DNA of 64,000 bases from Solitalea koreensis (GTDB lineage Bacteria > Bacteroidota > Bacteroidia > Sphingobacteriales > Sphingobacteriaceae): assembly GCF_900182575.1 (NCBI RefSeq), contig NZ_FXSZ01000001.1, positions 558,001 through 622,000 on the forward strand, written 5' to 3'. The position numbers were made by a program, and so were the translations under genes. The notes beneath the pieces are model-generated. The model was not told where the DNA came from. It made no database searches and worked only from the letters and a program-made list of their open reading frames with translations. This document shows, piece after piece, positions 36,914-44,182 of the stretch; the first letter of the stretch is position 1; each line of letters begins with the position of its first letter.

Positions 36914-37789
36914 TTAAAGGCTGGCAGTAGCCATCTCTTTACTTACTTTTTTCACCAATCCTTGTAACACATTTCCCGGACCAACTTCGGTAAAAGAAGT
37001 AGCTCCATCAGCAATCATTGCCTGAACAGTTTGAGTCCAGCGAACAGCTCCTGTTAACTGAGCAATTAAATTTTTCTTAATCACTTCAGGATCAGTGGTA
37101 GGAGCCGCATTGATATTTTGATATACCGGGCAAATAGGCTGATTAAAAGTAGTGGCATTAATTGCTGCTTCTAGTTCAACACGGGCAGGCTCCATTAAAG
37201 GCGAGTGAAAAGCTCCACCAACATTTAACACCAAAGCACGTTTAGCGCCTGCTTCTTTTAATTTCTCACATGCAGTATTCACGCCTTCAATCGTTCCTGA
37301 AATCACTAATTGTCCAGGGCAATTGTAATTAGCAGCAACCACTACATCATTGATCGATGCACAAATATCTTCTACTACTTTATCTTCCAAACCTAAAATT
37401 GCCGCCATTGTTGAAGGCTGTACTTCGCAAGCTTTTTGCATGGCGTTTGCACGAGCAATTACCAGTTTAAAAGCATCTTCAAAACTCAATGTTCCGTTAG
37501 CCACCAAAGCCGAAAACTCGCCTAACGAATGCCCTGCAACCATTTCCGGTTTGAATTCTCCATCCGCTATTAATGCTTTAATTACTGAATGTAAAAAGAT
37601 AGCTGGTTGAGTAACTTTAGTTTGTTTTAAATCTTCATCGGTGCCGGTAAACATTGTATCTGTAATACGGAAACCGATAATTTCATTCGCTTTTTCAAAA
37701 AGTTCTTTAGCCTGAGCAGAAGACTCATAAAGATCTTTACCCATGCCTACAAATTGTGCCCCTTGTCCAGGGAAAACATATGCTTTCAT
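36914..37789 (-). CDS. fabD: Malonyl-CoA:ACP transacylase
   Basis: Loads malonate onto AcpP for fatty acid synthesis. 291 residues, with FPGQGAQFVGMG at the start (residues 6-17), the nucleophile Ser in GHSLGEFSALVANG (about residue 90) and the catalytic His in GGAFHSPLM (about residue 200). It is monocistronic here, separated from acpP-fabF by 20 kb, and ends at its own terminator. The gap to folE upstream contains two period-7 arrays. Confidence 0.95.
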   Translation of the reverse strand: MKAYVFPGQGAQFVGMGKDLYESSAQAKELFEKANEIIGFRITDTMFTGTDEDLKQTKVTQPAIFLHSVIKALIADGEFKPEMVAGHSLGEFSALVANGTLSFEDAFKLVIARANAMQKACEVQPSTMAAILGLEDKVVEDICASINDVVVAANYNCPGQLVISGTIEGVNTACEKLKEAGAKRALVLNVGGAFHSPLMEPARVELEAAINATTFNQPICPVYQNINAAPTTDPEVIKKNLIAQLTGAVRWTQTVQAMIADGATSFTEVGPGNVLQGLVKKVSKEMATASL

Positions 37790-37793
37790 TAAT

Positions 37794-37842
37794 TATAGTT
37801 AATAGTTATTGGATAGTGATGTCCATCGTCAATGGACCATAG
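37794..37842. repeat. Period-7 array upstream of fabD
   Basis: Seven heptads: TATAGTT, AATAGTT, ATTGGAT, AGTGATG, TCCATCG, TCAATGG, ACCATAG, with a local hairpin GTCCAT / ATGGAC at 37821-37837. Same sequence flavour (GTCCATAGT) as 22856 and 39012. It begins 4 bases upstream of the fabD ATG, so it lies in the fabD leader or promoter region. Confidence 0.6.
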
Positions 37843-37879
37843 CTTTCTTTGGTTGTAGTAGATACTTATAAAATCTGAT

Positions 37880-37914
37880 ATCTTTAACTTACAACTTATT
37901 ACGTTGAACTTAAT
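37880..37914. repeat. Period-7 array at the folE stop
   Basis: Heptads ACTTACA, ACTTATT, ACGTTGA, ACTTAAT (37887-37914), preceded by a partial unit. It resembles the CTTA-rich array at 55821. It ends at the folE stop codon. Confidence 0.5.
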
Positions 37915-38561
37915 CAGCTTAATTTTGCCGCGATTAATTGCATAAATTCCATACGCGTATTTTCGTTCACAAACTCACCTGTAAATGCCGAGGTCGTCGT
38001 TACCGAATTTTGTTTCTGAATACCCCGCATGCTCATGCACATGTGTTTACATTCAATCACCACAGCTACGCCTAATGGTTTCAAGGTCGATTCAATACAG
38101 TCGCGAATTTCGTTGGTTAATCGTTCTTGCACTTGCAAACGTCGCGAAAAGGCATCAACAACGCGAGGGATTTTACTCAATCCTACAACTTTTCCGTTGG
38201 GAATATACGCTACGTGAGCTTTACCAAAAAAAGGCAGCATATGGTGTTCGCACATAGAATACACTTCAATATCTTTTACAATAACCATTTGACTGTAATC
38301 TTCGGTAAACATAGCCGATTTCAAAATCTCGGTTGGATTCAGATCATAGCCGTGGGTAAGAAACTGTAATGCTTTGGCAACGCGCTCAGGAGTCTTATTC
38401 AAACCTTCACGATCCGGATTCTCTCCAATATCTTTTAAAATATCATGATACTTATCCGCAATCCTTTTGATTTTACCAGCATTGTAACGGTCAATTTTTT
38501 CATAACCGTCCATCTCATTTTCCTCCATCATACTTGGAGTATGGTCTTTATATTGTTCCAT
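37914..38561 (-). CDS. folE: GTP cyclohydrolase I
   Basis: Converts GTP to dihydroneopterin triphosphate, the entry point for folate, tetrahydrobiopterin and 7-deazaguanine synthesis. 215 residues from the ATG at 38561 (MEQYKDHTPS). A longer frame starts at 38654 but would run into queD, and its extra 31 residues are queD antiframe. Zinc ligands are in CEHHMLPFFGKAHVAYIP and the Cys of CKHMCMSMRGI. It lies 16 bases after the queD stop, so queD-folE is an operon. Confidence 0.94.
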   Translation of the reverse strand: MEQYKDHTPSMMEENEMDGYEKIDRYNAGKIKRIADKYHDILKDIGENPDREGLNKTPERVAKALQFLTHGYDLNPTEILKSAMFTEDYSQMVIVKDIEVYSMCEHHMLPFFGKAHVAYIPNGKVVGLSKIPRVVDAFSRRLQVQERLTNEIRDCIESTLKPLGVAVVIECKHMCMSMRGIQKQNSVTTTSAFTGEFVNENTRMEFMQLIAAKLS

Positions 38562-38577
38562 AATTTTATATTCGTTA

Positions 38578-38988
38578 CTAACCGAAATATTCAACGAAGT
38601 TATTTTCCGTTTCGAAAAGTTTAATCGAATGTAAGGCAGCGCCCTTGCTTTCAATTTCGCCTTTTAACTGATTAAAAATTTCCATGGCCAACATTTCCGT
38701 AGAGGCCATCTTGCCTTTCATAAAGTCGACATCAAGATTTATGTTCTTATGATCAAGCTTATCAATTACACGAGAATTGATGATTTGTTTTAAATCTTTT
38801 AAATCGATCACAAAACCTGTCTCAGGATTCACCTCGCCTTTTACGGTCACAAACAGATCATAGTTATGTCCGTGCCAGTTAGGATTAGAGCATTTACCGA
38901 ACATTTCAGCGTTCTTGTCATTACTCCATTCTTCCCGAAAAAGCTTATGAGCCGCATTAAAATGTTCTTTTCTTGTTATGTAGATCAT
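38578..38988 (-). CDS. queD: 6-carboxytetrahydropterin synthase / PTPS-like protein
   Basis: 136 residues from ATG 38988 (MIYITRKEHFNAAH). Upstream in-frame codons to 39027 were rejected because a -7 box ends 4 bases before this ATG. Zinc-binding His residues are visible in HFNAAH and NWHGHNY, and the catalytic Cys in GKCSNP. With FolE product as substrate it would feed queuosine precursor synthesis (QueD). A pyruvoyltetrahydropterin synthase activity cannot be excluded from sequence alone. Confidence 0.88.
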   Translation of the reverse strand: MIYITRKEHFNAAHKLFREEWSNDKNAEMFGKCSNPNWHGHNYDLFVTVKGEVNPETGFVIDLKDLKQIINSRVIDKLDHKNINLDVDFMKGKMASTEMLAMEIFNQLKGEIESKGAALHSIKLFETENNFVEYFG

Positions 38989-38992
38989 GGCG

Positions 38993-39000
38993 CAAATATC
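38993..39000 (-). promoter_or_regulatory. -7-like box directly before queD
   Basis: GATATTTG on the minus strand (one mismatch to TAnnTTTG), ending 4 bases before the ATG. If used, the queD-folE mRNA would be leaderless. Confidence 0.4.
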
Positions 39001-39011
39001 GTAAAAAAATT

Positions 39012-39090
39012 GATGTCCATAGTCCATAGCATGATTAGATGATAATTCAAAAATTGATAATCAATGGTTGCTCGACTATCGACTATGGAC
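39012..39090. repeat. Period-7 inverted repeat between divergent queD and mqnB promoters
   Basis: Left heptads GATGTCC, ATAGTCC, ATAGCAT and right heptads GCTCGAC, TATCGAC, TATGGAC are complementary at 14 of 16 positions (39015-39030 against 39075-39090). The 44-base interior contains another dyad, ATTGAT-A-ATCAAT. The whole structure sits exactly between the -7 boxes of the two divergent genes. Confidence 0.65.
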
Positions 39091-39106
39091 TTTCCATTTT
39101 ACATCC

Positions 39107-39114
39107 TACATTTG
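39107..39114 (+). promoter_or_regulatory. -7 box of mqnB
   Basis: TACATTTG is an exact TAnnTTTG match ending 8 bases before the ATG at 39123, again implying a very short leader or none. Confidence 0.55.
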
Positions 39115-39122
39115 CCCTAATT

Positions 39123-39740
39123 ATGAAACTACTCCTAGTTGCTGCTACCAAAGCGGAGATTCAGCCATTTATCAACATTCATCCTCATACAGATGTTTTG
39201 ATCACCGGAGTAGGGATGGTTGCCACCACCTATCACCTCACGAAGCATTTGGCTAAAAATTCGTATGATTTGGTTATTAATGCCGGTATAGCGGGCGCAT
39301 TTGATCGCTCAATTAAGCTGGGTGAAGTTATACAAGTGATAAGCGAGGAGCTACCGGAGCTTGGAGCCGAAGATGGTGATCACTTTGTGAGCCTGACTGA
39401 TCTTGGTTTTATGAACCCTAATGAATTCCCGTTTACAAATGGAAAACTGATCAATAATTTCAGAACAGAAAACTTAAAATCACTCGCAGGTGTTACGGTA
39501 AATACGGTTAACGGCAATGAATCCAGCATACAAAAGATGGTGGAACGCTGTACTCCCGATGTGGAGAGCATGGAAGGTGCTGCTTTTTTCTACGTTTGTT
39601 TACAGGAAAACGTGAAGTTTATTCAACTGCGCAGCATTTCCAACCATGTAGAAAAACGTAATCGTGCAAACTGGGACATCCCTTTGGCGATTAAACACCT
39701 GAATAATTATTTAATCGAATATGTAAATAAGATCTATTAG
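39123..39740 (+). CDS. mqnB: Futalosine hydrolase
   Basis: Cleaves futalosine to hypoxanthine and dehypoxanthine futalosine in the alternative menaquinone pathway. 205 residues from ATG 39123 (MKLLLVAATKAEIQPF). The longer frame from 39039 would start upstream of the promoter and includes repeat sequence. The nucleoside phosphorylase-like fold shows GVGMVATTYHLTKHL, NAGIAGAFD and the C-terminal ESMEGAAFFYVC motif. mqnD follows 69 bases later. Confidence 0.9.
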   Translation: MKLLLVAATKAEIQPFINIHPHTDVLITGVGMVATTYHLTKHLAKNSYDLVINAGIAGAFDRSIKLGEVIQVISEELPELGAEDGDHFVSLTDLGFMNPNEFPFTNGKLINNFRTENLKSLAGVTVNTVNGNESSIQKMVERCTPDVESMEGAAFFYVCLQENVKFIQLRSISNHVEKRNRANWDIPLAIKHLNNYLIEYVNKIY

Positions 39741-39761
39741 AGTTGAAGGCTTGATATAGAA

Positions 39762-39786
39762 ACGCTTCGACTCCGCTCAACGTGAC
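39762..39786. repeat. Dispersed intergenic element between mqnB and mqnD
   Basis: Contains CTTCGACTCCGCTCAACGTG, a motif I know as a recurrent intergenic sequence in many bacteria (its complement contains GAGCGGAGTCGAAG). Only one copy is in the window, so repetition cannot be shown here. Confidence 0.4.
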
Positions 39787-39809
39787 CTTTTAATATTAAC
39801 ATTTTTAAC

Positions 39810-40718
39810 ATGAAACTTACTCTAGGCTTTTCGCCTTGCCCTAATGATACTTTTATTTTTGATGCGTTAATCCATAAAAAGATTGACACTGAAGGATTAG
39901 ACTTTGAATTTTCGTTTGATGATGTTGAAACGTTGAATCAAAAAGCTTTTCGGAACGAATTAGACATTACTAAGCTTAGTTTCCACGCATTTGCCTATGC
40001 TGCTGAAAACTATGCTTTATTGAATTCAGGCAGTGCTTTGGGTTTCGGGGTTGGACCCTTGTTGATAGCTAAACGAGATATCAATACCGAAACGGCTGAG
40101 GAGAAGCATAAAATTGCGATGAAATCAGGCAGAGAAAGCATGGGCAATTTGATTTCAAGACTTAGCCCGCATCTTGCTGATTTAAAAATTGGGATTCCCG
40201 GCAAATACACCACTGCTAATTTTCTGCTAAGCCTGGCATTTCCGCAAGCAAAAAATAAAGAAGAACTACTTTTTTCAGAGATAGAAAACGCTCTCGTTGA
40301 TGAAAAAATCGACTTGGGCTTAATTATTCATGAAAATCGTTTCACCTATCAACAAAAAGGCTTGTTCAAAGTACTCGATTTGGGGGAATATTGGGAAAAC
40401 TTAACCGGGGCCCCAATTCCATTAGGAGGAATTTTCATTAAACGATCGTTGCCGATTGAGGTTCAGCAAACTGTAAACCGTTTGATTCGCAACAGTGTGG
40501 AATTTGCTTTTCGTGATCCGCGTTCGGCAATGGAATTTGTGCGCCAATATGCGCAGGAAATGAGCGAAGAAGTAATGATCAAGCATATTAAGCTGTATGT
40601 TAATAGATATTCCTTAGATTTAGGGCCAGATGGACGCCGTGCTATTGAAACGATGTTTAAAGTGGCTGCCGAAAAAGATATTCTTCAAAAACCTGGTCAA
40701 AACTTATTTGTAGCATGA
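39810..40718 (+). CDS. mqnD: 1,4-dihydroxy-6-naphthoate synthase
   Basis: Converts cyclic dehypoxanthine futalosine to 1,4-dihydroxy-6-naphthoate, the naphthoquinone precursor of menaquinone. 302 residues; it opens LGFSPCPNDTFIFDAL, the family signature, and has a periplasmic-binding-protein-like fold (KIGIPGKYTTANFLLSLAFP, LGLIIHENRFTYQQKG). Its stop overlaps the next gene (ATGA). Confidence 0.94.
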   Translation: MKLTLGFSPCPNDTFIFDALIHKKIDTEGLDFEFSFDDVETLNQKAFRNELDITKLSFHAFAYAAENYALLNSGSALGFGVGPLLIAKRDINTETAEEKHKIAMKSGRESMGNLISRLSPHLADLKIGIPGKYTTANFLLSLAFPQAKNKEELLFSEIENALVDEKIDLGLIIHENRFTYQQKGLFKVLDLGEYWENLTGAPIPLGGIFIKRSLPIEVQQTVNRLIRNSVEFAFRDPRSAMEFVRQYAQEMSEEVMIKHIKLYVNRYSLDLGPDGRRAIETMFKVAAEKDILQKPGQNLFVA

Positions 40719-41236
40719 TTGTAATTGTAGGAGGAGCCGGATTAGCTGGCAGCAATCTTGTATTAAAACTTAATACTGAAAACTTTAATGACATCGTTAT
40801 TGCCGATGACTATACAGACCTGGAAAAAAAACAGCATCTGTTAAGTAAACGTTTCTCAAAAAAAATAAAATACCAGGAACTCCCTCGCTTCCTTACCGTT
40901 AACCAGTTGCATGTGCAATTGGTGGTGGTAACCGAAGAAGTTTCAACTGAACTTGCTAAAGGAATTTGGAATAGTTGTTTAGCATTTGGCCTTCCCTTAT
41001 TAGTGTTAGAAAAAGGAATACAATCGACATTTGAGGAAATAAGTAAAGCCGAATCACGTAAGCCTTATTTTTGGTCAATTGTTAAAACTGAAAACATCCA
41101 GCAAGTTGCCTTGGCTACTGAATCCTTATTTTTCTTAATGAAGGAGCGGCGTAGTTCAGGGGTTTATGAAATTGATACCAATGGAAACTGTTTAGCCTTG
41201 CAAAACATCGGGTTTCAGAGCCTCAAAATGGAATAA
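40715..41236 (+). CDS. Truncated Rossmann-fold epimerase-like protein
   Basis: 173 residues. The N-terminus IVIVGGAGLAGSNLVLKLN and the following NDIVIADDYTDLEKKQHL strongly resemble the NAD-binding part of extended short-chain epimerases of the HldD type (GGAGFIGSN), with Leu-Ala replacing Phe-Ile in the nucleotide loop. The rest of the family (Ser/Tyr-x3-Lys catalytic centre and sugar-binding half) is missing. It is translationally coupled to mqnD. It may be a decayed or repurposed protein. It overlaps the GNAT gene end by 22 bases. Confidence 0.7.
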   Translation: MIVIVGGAGLAGSNLVLKLNTENFNDIVIADDYTDLEKKQHLLSKRFSKKIKYQELPRFLTVNQLHVQLVVVTEEVSTELAKGIWNSCLAFGLPLLVLEKGIQSTFEEISKAESRKPYFWSIVKTENIQQVALATESLFFLMKERRSSGVYEIDTNGNCLALQNIGFQSLKME

Positions 41237-41730
41237 ATGTATTCGTCCATTAGTGTTCCATGCTTTATAATGGCAAAGCGAAGCATGGCCTCCTGACGAA
41301 AGCCTGCCCGTTCAAGAACTTTCATGGAAGCATGGTTGAATTCAAAAACACTGGCATAAATGCGAACCACATCAAAAGTTGAAAAAGTATAGTCTACCAC
41401 TTCATTGACTGCATTCGACATTATTTTTTGGTTCCAGTAGTTTTCGCCCAGCCAAAAACCAATCTCAGCGCTGCATTTATAAACATCATCTTTCAAATTA
41501 ATGCCTATAGAACCAACCGCTAATCCGTCAATATCAATGGCAAAATGGGTAAGCGGTTGTTGGTTTTCATTCAAAGCTATCCAAGCGCGGGCATCTTCTA
41601 TTGTGTATGGATGCGGGAAATAATCCCTCACATTATTCCATAGCTTTTCATTGTTAGCATTATCAGCTAACGAAAACTCATCGCCTTGTCGCAATGGCCG
41701 CAGCTTAAAATGATCAGCCTTGATTTCCAT
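41215..41730 (-). CDS. GNAT family N-acetyltransferase (RimJ/RimL-like)
   Basis: 171 residues with the RimJ/RimL-type layout: opening FKLRPLRQGDEFSLADNANNEKLW, acetyl-CoA region EIGFWLGENYWNQKIMSNAVNEVVDY, and VYEFNHASMKVLERAGF-like sequence (VFEFNHASMKVLERAGFRQEA). The substrate may be a protein N-terminus or a small amine. Its start overlaps the galM end by 17 bases, so the two are co-transcribed. Confidence 0.9.
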   Translation of the reverse strand: MEIKADHFKLRPLRQGDEFSLADNANNEKLWNNVRDYFPHPYTIEDARAWIALNENQQPLTHFAIDIDGLAVGSIGINLKDDVYKCSAEIGFWLGENYWNQKIMSNAVNEVVDYTFSTFDVVRIYASVFEFNHASMKVLERAGFRQEAMLRFAIIKHGTLMDEYIYSILRL

Positions 41731-42763
41731 TGCTTACTTTGTAAACCGTTCTCGTTGAATAAACAGAACCGGGTCTGAGAATCGTATCCGGCAAAGAAGG
41801 AATATTTATAGCGTTCGGGTGAACCTGTGTTTCCAAACAAAACGCATGAAAAGGCCCGTACTTCACGCCATTTTTACCTTTAATTTCAGGAATATACTTT
41901 CCGCAATATAAATGCACAACCGGCTCGGTAGTAAACACATTCAACTGTACACCTGTTTCCTTTGATTTAGCTTTTGCGGCTAATGCTAAACCACCCGGAT
42001 TTGCTATCACAAAACTCTGATCGTATCCTTCCTCCGGATCCATATCGCGGTTAATGGTTCGTTCGGTTCTAAAATCGTGAGCGGTTGAAGCTATAGGAAT
42101 CAAATTGCCGGTTACCACATAATTGCTATCCTGTTCTAAATAATTATCAGCATTGATGGTGAGCAAATGTTCTCCAATCGTTGTTGCTCCTCCGTCCAGG
42201 TTAAAATAACTATGATGGGTAATGTTTACAGCCGTTGGTGCATCAGTAGTAGCCTTGAACTCATAACTAAGTTCATTTTCATTATTCAACTCAAAGGTTA
42301 TGTACAGATCTAAATTACCAGGGAAGTGCTCTTCTCCATCAGAACTTATATAACGAAGCGTTACTGTTGGATTTGGCAATGCAGTATAGCCAATTACCTC
42401 AAACACCTTTTTATCAAACCCCTCAATTCCTCCATGTAAACAATCGCCGTTTTGGTTTTGAGCTATCTGATAGTCTTTGCCGTCAATTTTAAATTTTCCG
42501 CCTTTAACTCTATTTGCATAACGTCCGATAACGGCTCCGAAGTAAGGATAGTTACTCAAATATTCTTTAGAAAAATATTCATCAACATTATCAAAACCCA
42601 GCACAATATCAACCTCCTTGCCATCGGCCGCTTTCACCTTAAATGATTTAATAATAGCGCCATAATTCAGAATCTCAACGGAGGTTCCTTTTTCATTTTC
42701 AAGCGAAATTAAATAAAGATCTCCTTTAGCTGTTGTTCCGCAATACTGTTTATTAACCTTCAT
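41714..42763 (-). CDS. galM: Aldose 1-epimerase (galactose mutarotase)
   Basis: Interconverts alpha and beta anomers of galactose and other aldoses. 349 residues with NRVKGGKFKIDGKDYQI, the catalytic His pair region NITHHSYFNLDGG (about residue 175), DQSFV and the catalytic Glu in FCLETQVHPNAIN near the C-terminus. No signal peptide, so cytosolic. It overlaps the downstream GNAT gene and follows the unknown gene at 42778 by 14 bases, suggesting a three-gene unit. Confidence 0.93.
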   Translation of the reverse strand: MKVNKQYCGTTAKGDLYLISLENEKGTSVEILNYGAIIKSFKVKAADGKEVDIVLGFDNVDEYFSKEYLSNYPYFGAVIGRYANRVKGGKFKIDGKDYQIAQNQNGDCLHGGIEGFDKKVFEVIGYTALPNPTVTLRYISSDGEEHFPGNLDLYITFELNNENELSYEFKATTDAPTAVNITHHSYFNLDGGATTIGEHLLTINADNYLEQDSNYVVTGNLIPIASTAHDFRTERTINRDMDPEEGYDQSFVIANPGGLALAAKAKSKETGVQLNVFTTEPVVHLYCGKYIPEIKGKNGVKYGPFHAFCLETQVHPNAINIPSLPDTILRPGSVYSTRTVYKVSNGNQG

Positions 42764-42777
42764 GTTGTTTTTTCGTA

Positions 42778-44052
42778 TTATGATACTACATCTTTAACAT
42801 ATCCGTTGGTAATCAAAAAATCGAAGAGCGGCTTAGCTTCAACCGAGCTAGGCATATTTTGAGAGGTGATCACTTTGCCTTCTTTAGATGAAAAATAAGG
42901 GAAAGCATACAATTTCACATTCTTACTAAATAATCCACTAATATAGCTCAGCAATTCTCGTGAATAATTGGCACCGTAATTTTCTGCATTAAATATATTA
43001 ACCAAATTGGCTATATTCAGCAATAGGATAATGCTCTTAGGCTTGCACTGATTTAGGTACTGAGCCAATTTATTATGACGAGAAAAGTTAGAAACAATCA
43101 CTGTTCGCTTTCGCGACAATAAATCATCCACCCTATGCATTATTTCATCCAAGTTAATCGCACCATCCACTTCTGACAAAAGATTATTTAAGGTTATCTC
43201 CGTCAACACCACCAGATTTTCATCCTTGGCGTTTTCATTTTGCTTTACGTACTCTATGGCGGTGGTTAATTTTTCCTTATTAATAGGTGCTTTTTGGCCA
43301 TAACGACGGCGATAAATAATCACTTCTTTTTTATAAAGCAGATCTTTAGGCTGGTAAACGGTGCTATCGGCTCCAAAAATGGCGGCACTCGAAAACCCTT
43401 TGGCGATGAGGTATAAATTAAGCAATCGGTTATTTACACCGTCAAAGGCCGGCCCTGATACATTGATCATATCAATTTCCACGGAACCAACCGAAAGATT
43501 ATCAGCCAATGACTCAATCATGGCTTGTGGATCTTCATGATAATAATAGGCCGCATAAACCAAGTTCACGCCCAAAATACCTAATACATCCTGTTGAAGG
43601 CTTGCATCACTATCTAATAAGCGAACGTGGAATAAAATATCATTACACTCTGCCCCGGGCTGCAATTGAAAGCGTAAACCAATCCAACCATGGGGTTCAT
43701 TGGTTTTGCTGTAATTGAGAGTCATTACAGTATCTGCAAAGGCGAAAAAAGTACGTTTTTTGTATTTTTCGTCAGAAAGACGTTCACTAAGCAAAGGGTA
43801 CTCATGATCCAACATTTTTAGCAAACGAGATTTAGACACATACCGACCGCTTTCTTCGGCTCCGTAAATGGCGTTACTAAAGGCCATATCATAAGCCGAC
43901 ATGGTTTTAGCAACTGTTCCGGAAGCTGCTCCTGCCATAAAAAAATTACGGGCTACTTCTTGTCCTGCACCAATCTCCGCAAATGTGCCGTAAATATGTT
44001 CATCCAGGTTTATTTTTAATGCCTTGCGCTTGGTTTCTAGAACTTCTCTCAT
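42778..44052 (-). CDS. Conserved cytosolic protein of unknown function
   Basis: 424 residues from ATG 44052 (MREVLETKRKALKINLDEH). A TTG start at 44070 is less likely because it lies upstream of the -7 box. The N-terminus YGTFAEIGAGQEVARNFFMAGAASGTVAKTMSAYD is strikingly conserved in a family I recall from many bacteria, sometimes labelled TonB-dependent receptor. There is no signal peptide or barrel to support that label. Likely cytosolic, with probable nucleotide-like glycine-rich segments. First gene of a unit with galM and a GNAT. Function unknown. Confidence 0.75.
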   Translation of the reverse strand: MREVLETKRKALKINLDEHIYGTFAEIGAGQEVARNFFMAGAASGTVAKTMSAYDMAFSNAIYGAEESGRYVSKSRLLKMLDHEYPLLSERLSDEKYKKRTFFAFADTVMTLNYSKTNEPHGWIGLRFQLQPGAECNDILFHVRLLDSDASLQQDVLGILGVNLVYAAYYYHEDPQAMIESLADNLSVGSVEIDMINVSGPAFDGVNNRLLNLYLIAKGFSSAAIFGADSTVYQPKDLLYKKEVIIYRRRYGQKAPINKEKLTTAIEYVKQNENAKDENLVVLTEITLNNLLSEVDGAINLDEIMHRVDDLLSRKRTVIVSNFSRHNKLAQYLNQCKPKSIILLLNIANLVNIFNAENYGANYSRELLSYISGLFSKNVKLYAFPYFSSKEGKVITSQNMPSSVEAKPLFDFLITNGYVKDVVS

Positions 44053-44058
44053 AGTGTG

Positions 44059-44066
44059 TAAAGGTA
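44059..44066 (-). promoter_or_regulatory. -7-like box before the gene at 42778
   Basis: TACCTTTA on the minus strand (one mismatch to TAnnTTTG) ends 6 bases before the ATG at 44052; another leaderless candidate. Confidence 0.35.
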
Positions 44067-44128
44067 GCAAACAAGTCAGAATCTATGAAAAGGCTTTAAT
44101 AGTGATAAGAGCACTATATTAAACTAAT

Positions 44129-44158
44129 AAACCCCGGCCGGATGCGCAGGCAGGGGTT
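44129..44158 (-). terminator. GC-rich hairpin at the end of the leu operon
   Basis: AACCCC / GGGGTT plus an inner GCC / GGC pairing, with a GC-rich loop, followed on the minus strand by TTTATTAGTTT. It lies 25 bases after the leuB stop and is much richer in GC than its surroundings. The T-tract is modest, so termination is likely but not certain. Confidence 0.6.
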
Positions 44159-44182
44159 CTTGCTTTGGATAGGGTAAACTCT

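Noticed and set aside
38562..38654. N-terminal extension of folE to 38654.
   Set aside because: It would overlap queD by 77 bases, and the extra residues are not seen in GTP cyclohydrolase I; the ATG at 38561 fits.
39039..39122. N-terminal extension of mqnB to 39039.
   Set aside because: It is translated from a period-7 repeat and the -7 box; the ATG at 39123 begins the conserved family sequence.
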